A stretch of DNA of 64,000 bases from Argyresthia goedartella (Eukaryota; Arthropoda; Insecta; Lepidoptera; Argyresthiidae): the NCBI GenBank assembly GCA_949825045.1, contig OX463807.1:33686749-33750748 (forward strand), read 5' to 3'. Positions within the stretch are counted from its first letter, which is position 1. Every line of letters starts with the position of its first letter. Positions 58,191-64,000 of this stretch are shown in pieces. The notes under the pieces are model-generated. The model saw only the letters and a program-made list of their open reading frames with translations. It made no database searches and was not told the origin of the DNA. Made by a program: the position numbers and the translations under genes.

Positions 58191-60073
58191 CTTAACAATT
58201 GCAGAACCACAATGCCGGTCAAACATGCTGTTCCTGAACACATCAAAGAGAGCTTATGATATGTGTGTAGATAAACTAGTGTATGTAACTGTACATAATT
58301 AGGCATTAAAACTCTCGAGTGATATTATTATGAAACTCGCCAGTTTTAATGCCCTCCATTATGCAGCAGTCACATAAACTACTATTATTTATAGTTATAA
58401 TCATTTATGTTGAGTTTAGTTTGTGAATTGTTCTGTGATTACTGTGTCCGGTTTTAAATGATGGAAAATGAGAAACGTATAAGCGTAACTGGCTACTTGC
58501 TGGACCTTGTAGAATAACTTTTTTGCATCATTGAAAACAAGAAAAGATGGACTCAGTAGATATATACTTACCGAAGATATTTTACTCTATTTATTGAATA
58601 CGATTGTGAACTGCAAAAACAACATTAGATATTCGTAATCTCGCTGTTAAATTATGGTTATCATAACTTTCGAAATTATTGCTCATTTCTCTGATCGCTC
58701 TTGGACGCGGAGTGTATAAATTTCCTCGTCACTATCGTAGTCGCCAATCATAAACACCTCGACATAATTTTCTTTAAAAAAAACTATTATTTATTATCCA
58801 CTACACGAACTTTTTCAAACTTTGTGACGGTATTTTGATTTTTAATCTAGCCCAAGGATAAGGGTATCGGCAGAAAAGTGCTAAAACCCGGAATAGCGCA
58901 AAATTAACCCGGGATTAGTAGTTGATAAAACGTGATATAGGTTTACTCCAGAGAATCTCCTTAACTTAATTTAAGAAAACTTATATCAAGCACGAATAAG
59001 CGATTGGTTTTAACCTGATCAAATATCATTACCGTATCTTAATTCCCGTAGGCCATGACACTAGACAAGGATCGTGACGAATCCACACCAGACCTCAAAC
59101 TGCTTTGAACCGAAGTCGTAAGCTCGAATTGGACGTCCCTCGATCGGTACGGACAGTTACAATAAAAGTTAATGCCTTGACCGTGTGATGGCGATTGTCT
59201 AAGATTAGCTGTTCCGACTGTGACACTGGATCTTGAATATATTTAAGTAGCCGATACGGTGTCCCATTTCTGGGCTGTATAACTAAAATAACTGAAAACG
59301 TGGACTCCCCGAGAAAAACATCTTAGCTGGCCTTATGTCTTTAACAGTGATAAAGAACTTACTCAAAAAAGTTCAAATATGGAAGGAAGGCTTCAAAGTA
59401 ACCCAACCTTTGTTTGTTTATTTTTTAAACTCGTAAAGCCACGCAAAAAGGTTTTGCGCTTGTCAATTCTCTTCAAAGTTGTTATTTGACGTCATCGCCC
59501 AGAGATAATGTAGACCGTGTGAAGAAAGCGTAGTACGGTTAGCAACGATGTTGGTCGTGTGTGATCGCGAGTGAAAGAAGGGAATGGGAATATTTTATGA
59601 TATCTCTAGGTTCCTATTTGATTTAATTATTCCCTGTGAAGGTAATATTGTGCAACCATATTATATTTATAAGGGCTCGGGAGATTTTTCACTTATCCTT
59701 TTCTGTATCCAACTTTCTTTGGGGTTGCCACTTTATCCTACTGCAGACAGAGTAATACTTTGGCAAGGGACCCAAGAAAAATAAAATGATAGAATAGACA
59801 AAAAAACATTAAAAACACGGAGTTATCTGCAAATGTTGCCTTCATTTATTTTCTTATTTTTCTGGCAAGGTGTAACTTGGAACGACTTAAAGTGAGTAAT
59901 GAAGATAGACATTACTAGGCGTGTGATTGCAAGTAGATAATACTCGTCTGTTTCCATAGTCGTAGCCCACTCAGATTTATTAAGTCACTGAATATTGGAC
60001 AACCTACATTATCTTGTTAATTACATATTATTATCATATATCATGTTCACATTATGAGTAGAAAATACACGAT
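58191..60073. other. Gene-free stretch
   Basis: Nothing that I can support as a gene or element. Confidence 0.45.
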
Positions 60074-60320
60074 AGCCGCGCTCGCGAAATAATTGAGAAT
60101 GTAGATGATTATTTTGAAAAGGAGAGAGAAGACTCGAAGAGTTTGCTTGGCAAAGTAAGTAATTCACTTAAAAATGTGTCGAAAATAACGTGATAGTTTC
60201 CAAAGAAACTCTAATGGACATGCTAAGATATCTGAAGTTAAAAGAAAAAGTTACAGAACTTGTAATTGCCGCCACAGAAGTGGTCAAAAATATTATATTG
60301 TATCTCACCACAAGCAGAAA
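60074..60320 (+). pseudogene. Possible transposase N-terminal fragment
   Basis: The frame reads SRAREIIENVDDYFEKERED, LGKVSNSLKNVSKIT, stop. In another frame it continues VSKETLMDMLRYLKLKEKV. The layout (R-x-x-EII-x-NV..F..E then a VSK-T-L helix) recalls the N-terminus of the DD82E protein at 54173 (ACEVIFNIYLYF...GISQRTV). It is a weak resemblance; no catalytic core follows. Confidence 0.3.
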
Positions 60321-61018
60321 TACTGCTTAAAAATATATTATTACTTTGAAATACTTACTTGGAGATACTTTGTATTTGTCTGCTAACTACATTTACAGAA
60401 CTGACGTCACCATGACGACAAATGCCTTAAAGTTGCGCGCACTATCATTCTGCGGGGCTTAAACTTTTATTTTTTCACCCTGATAATCCTCACACAGACC
60501 AAATACGTCACAAATAACCGACTGTCTAAAGATTTGCAAAATTTTTAAATGTTCAGATAATGGAATCCATAGAACAATGCGGCTGAAAACCCAGTCTCAT
60601 AGTAAGGTCACACTCCCGCCTTTGAGATCAAACACAATCGCAAAACGATCACCGATCCTTTCCACCTTCTAACTCCTGCAAAACCATCTTTGTCTCCTTA
60701 CTGTAACTACTTAACTCTGACACCTCTTGGGATACTAAGTAATATGACTTGAAGTGTCACATTTAACTTGTCGGTTTGTAATCCTATCTTGTCGTAGACA
60801 GGAAGCGGTTAATCCCTCTCTCGGTTGTTATCTGCGTTTGATCTGGTTTCATGCTCAGAATCAGTAGAATTGGAACCGCCGTCCAACCACCTAAGGAGAA
60901 TATGAAGATGATGATGTCGTGCGAAATTTTGGTTACTGCAACCGCCTTGGCCTCTGCTGTGTACCATCGCTCATGGGCTCGCAGGTACTTCTCGCACATT
61001 GTGCACATTTAAGCATAC
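60321..61018. other. Gene-free stretch
   Basis: No supported feature. Confidence 0.45.
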
Positions 61019-61340
61019 CAATATCATATTTATTATTATTAGCCAAGGTCTTCCCACTGCTGGGCAAAAGCCTCTCTTCTCCTCTTCCACTCTACGCTCC
61101 TGGGCTCTTTCTAACCAGTTTTTGTCGTGGTCCGTCAGAGACCACCAGCGCTTCATTGGGTGACCACGTCCTCGTATTGCATTTGGCATCCAGAGAGACG
61201 TTAATTTGGCCCATATCGGTGTGATTATATTAGAGCGACGTGGCTGGCTCAGTCCCACTTCATTTCGGCCATTTTTTCCGTCTTTTATTTTAAATTTGGG
61301 ACGCCACTCGTATTCCGGACTCCGGAACCTTTTTTGGAAC
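61019..61340 (-). pseudogene. RTE LINE 3' end
   Basis: The minus-strand frame starts RSPEYEWRPKFKIKDGKNGR and goes on through IWAKLTSLWMPNAIRGRGHP, HDKNWLERAQERRVEEEKRG and FCPAVGRPWLIIINMI. Then an (AAT)n tail at 61024-61040. Same RTE C-terminal pattern as at 30768 and 49445. 5'-truncated. Confidence 0.85.
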
Positions 61341-61931
61341 ATACCAATAAACAATTATTTATGCAATTAGCGTAGGAGTTTGATTCTTTCAGACAAGATT
61401 TTTAAGTATGTCCTCTTTTGCTTGTGTTGCCCAGTCTTATAATGCGTATGCTGAATCAGTTTGTATCAGTAGGTGTGTTACCAAGAGTGGCCAAATGTAA
61501 CAGGCGATCGAAGAATAATTCAAAATAGCTTCACGTGATTGGCTGAAATTAGGTTAATTCGTCCCCGCAACAGATGAAAGACTTTCTTTCGAGAGGCGGT
61601 TCCCCGGCTAATTGCTCTGAGGCTTTGGTAAGGCGGATAGCCTCGCTGACTAAGTAGAGATTTGTTTGAAAAACCATGATAGCGGATTCTATGTGGCTTG
61701 AAACTGTAGTTTTACAGCCAGCAGCATCTACTAAGATAATTTTGCATTGTGGCTTTTCACTATGAACAAATATTAATAAGTATATGTGTCAAGTACGAGG
61801 CACAACATCATACATGCATCCAGCCAATGCAATCATCCTCAATAAATAATCTAAGCAAGATGACTTCAATAACGCGATTTTGTGAATTTGATTTAATTAT
61901 TGACACGGACTTCTTGGTTATTGTGATTTTT
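61341..61931. other. Gene-free stretch
   Basis: No gene or terminal repeat noticed. Confidence 0.45.
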
Positions 61932-62284
61932 AGGGTTCCATATCCATAGGGTAAAAACGGGACCCTATTACTAAGACTCCGCTGTCTGTCCGTCTGTCAT
62001 CAGGCTGTATCTCATGAACCGTGATACTAGAAAGATGAAATTTTCACAGATGATGTATTTTTGTTGCCGCTATAACAGCTTAAAGCAGAATGAAATATAT
62101 ATTTAAGGGGGCTCCCATACAACAATTCATTCAATACCACATACAAACTTATGAATGCACCTGGTTACGTAGATAGAGTGTGAAAGTAGCCGCACTGATA
62201 ACTTTGTAAATAACATTTTGCTATGTTAAATCCAAACTATTCACTCCACACCATCCCTACTATTGTACGATGGTACGGAACCCT
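61932..62284. mobile_element. Short TIR element (GGGTTCC), copy 3
   Basis: Starts AGGGTTCCATATCC and ends GGTACGGAACCCT. Internal blocks match 45339-45699 throughout (CTGTCATCAGGCTGTATCTCA, AAGGGGGCTCCCATACAAC, CACTCCACACCAT). About 353 bp against 361 bp for copy 1. Confidence 0.85.
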
Positions 62285-62325
62285 TCTTGCGCGAGTAAGA
62301 CTTGCAATTGACCGTTTTTTTTATT

Positions 62326-62525
62326 GACGACCTCTGTGGCACTGCGGTTGTGGCTCTGCCTTCCATGCGAGAGGTCCCGGGTTCGATTCTCGGCTGGGAA
62401 AGAAATCATACCCAGGTATGGAATGTTTGTGTGTGTGACATCGCTGTTTCTGGTTCCCATGACACAGGGTATCCTAGTGTGGGGCCAGAAGCAATGTATG
62501 TGCCTGTATCTAAATGTTATGTTAT
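62326..62525 (+). mobile_element. tRNA-derived SINE, copy 5
   Basis: Cleanest copy. Head GACGACCTCTGTGGCACTGCGG, B box GGTTCGATTCTCGG, body TGTTTCTGGTTCCCATGACA and CAGGGTATCCTAGTGTGGGG, then AAGCAATGTATGTGCCTGTA and TCTAAATGTTATG. It begins about 40 bp after the end of the TIR element. Confidence 0.9.
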
Positions 62526-64000
62526 GTTTATTGTGCATTATCAATGCCAATAGCATGTTTTTTCTCATTCCGATTTTAACCCTCCTTTTAGGCAAATGTT
62601 CTTGGGTTAGTTGTGTAATAGAACATAAAGAAGTATTTGTCAAACATTGCATCAAAATACAGACCCCGCCAAATTTCTTTGTCTCTGAGCAAGCTATGGC
62701 GTCTCTTTCTGGCATAGGGTAAAGTGAGTGAGAGTAGAACTGTAAGAGTTGAGGCGAGTGTAGGCACTAAATTATCACGCTTGCCTGCTGTTTGCTCGCA
62801 TATTTTAGTATGATCATGGTAATATCAGAAGAAACTTAGTGCTAAGTAATAAACAAACAGACAAGGTGTGTTATTTGGTAATATCTTTTCTAGGTAACAT
62901 TTCGTTATTGGTAAAGGATCGACAGAATGTTTGGGTGAGGCTGGTTGATAAACAGTCTTCAACATACATTTTTCGACGTTTACGAATGAATTATGTACAA
63001 AAATAAACTATCGTAAATCCGTACTTGTTTTGTTGCAATTTTATCTTATCTATCTGGGTACACGGGCTTTGCTCGGCGAGGAAGTTTCATAAAATAGGCT
63101 TATGTTTAAACGATTACCAAAAACGCACCTATTGTACTACCAATAAATTCGAAATGACTGCCAGAATGGATGGATGTCCACCAAATTGTGTTTGGATAAA
63201 TGATCACCAAACTTCTTTTTATGTTTTGAGTACTTAAGTTTATGTTTTAAGTATTTTTTGTTTTTCTTACATGTTCAACCTAACACGAAAGATAAAGGGG
63301 GCTTCGCTTCGCTCACCTTTTACCTTTGCCCTTCACCTAAGCTACCGCAGTATTTTGCCCTGATATTTTTTGCAACTTTTGGTGTTCATTTATCCATTTT
63401 GGGTAGGAAAAAAATATTTTGGTGATCATTATATTTGTTGCCCATAAAATATACAGCTTGCTTATACCGTTCATCTGCGTGACCAAGGCAATGCGCAAAT
63501 ATACTTTCAGTTCTGTTCGTGACTTCTACATGTACCTAATTTTTGTGTTCAAGATTATCACCCCGATAACATGAACAACCAACATCAATAGTGGCACCGA
63601 AGAAGCCAAGTCGCAAAGAAGCAAAGTCGAGCGGTCCACAGTATTACAAATATTATTAGATGCCCTTTGAAAGCAAATATTTAGGTTCCTTTGCGGAAAA
63701 ATGGAGAACCGACGCTCTTTAGCGTCGATATGATAATATATCGCGCCTGTAGCGCTCAAAGACTTCTGAGAAGGTTCCTAAGTCAAGAGAAGGCTGCATA
63801 TTGTTTGAGCCTATTTTTTAAAAATAAAAGTACTTTTGGTACGGCTCTGTAGCTACTGCCAGATGAACGTGCAATAAAGTACATTTACACGCTAATAATG
63901 TATGTGACTTAACATGCTTTCTCAGCGGGGTCAATGGAGTTAATTGCATGTTTATCCGGCAGTGGCTATAGAAGCAATTCGTATAACTTAAGGTGTTTAC
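62526..64000. other. Gene-free stretch to the window end
   Basis: I see no supported gene or element. Confidence 0.45.

Noticed and set aside
57891..58259. 122-codon frame with a repeated TFKFRTPTPA-like segment
   Set aside because: The apparent protein repeat comes from the 68-bp DNA duplication and the palindrome; no domain is seen.
1..64000. CRISPR array, operon or prokaryotic defence system
   Set aside because: There are no regularly spaced identical repeats and no prokaryotic gene organisation; the window is eukaryotic TE-rich DNA.

Overview
This window is eukaryotic, AT-rich and almost entirely transposable-element (TE) sequence. The mix of families points to an insect, most likely a moth or butterfly: RTE, CR1/L2-like and Jockey-like LINEs, a BEL/Pao LTR element, a mariner with TA target duplications, a tRNA-derived SINE, and short elements with GGGTTCCGTACC ends. 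This host call is an inference. I found no host gene that I can defend; the open frames belong to mobile elements or are shadows.

Layout. 1-9.7 kb holds degraded antisense LINE pieces (2.05-3.77 and 5.1-6.9 kb, the second carrying a LINE-in-LINE insertion), a 202-bp fold-back MITE, a three-unit tandem repeat and a solo BEL LTR (8149-8692). 9.7-21.5 kb is a nested stack. Two head-to-tail copies of an RTE endonuclease fragment share the same internal MITE. The second copy is split by a full-length two-ORF LINE (11097-17025, 11-bp target duplication), which is itself split in ORF1 by a 5'-truncated LINE (12168-13171, 8-bp duplication). The second copy is split again by a CR1/L2-like LINE (18114-21416, 7-bp duplication).

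22.9-26 kb is an antisense LINE whose ORF2 is open throughout. 26.6-27.8 kb is a direct duplication of about 0.6 kb. 27.9-31.1 kb holds more LINE 3' ends. 31.2-36.6 kb is a BEL/Pao element with nearly identical 545-bp LTRs and a CCACA duplication; it has lost reverse transcriptase and RNase H. 36.6-64 kb is sparser: five copies of one SINE, a mariner with both TIRs, three copies of a short TIR element, two RTE 3' ends, a LINE 3' end, a transposase gene with DD82E spacing and two in-frame stops, and degenerate tandem repeats.

The insertion points with matching target duplications give a relative order of events. The RTE copy took a MITE, was duplicated, and was then hit by LINE B and LINE D; LINE C later landed in LINE B. 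The BEL element is the youngest large insertion by LTR similarity, yet it cannot code for its own reverse transcriptase. I saw no convincing novel host system. The most unusual items are the LINE B family (odd cysteine-rich ORF1 N-terminus, duplicated RT motif A), the RT-less young BEL element and the DD82E transposase.
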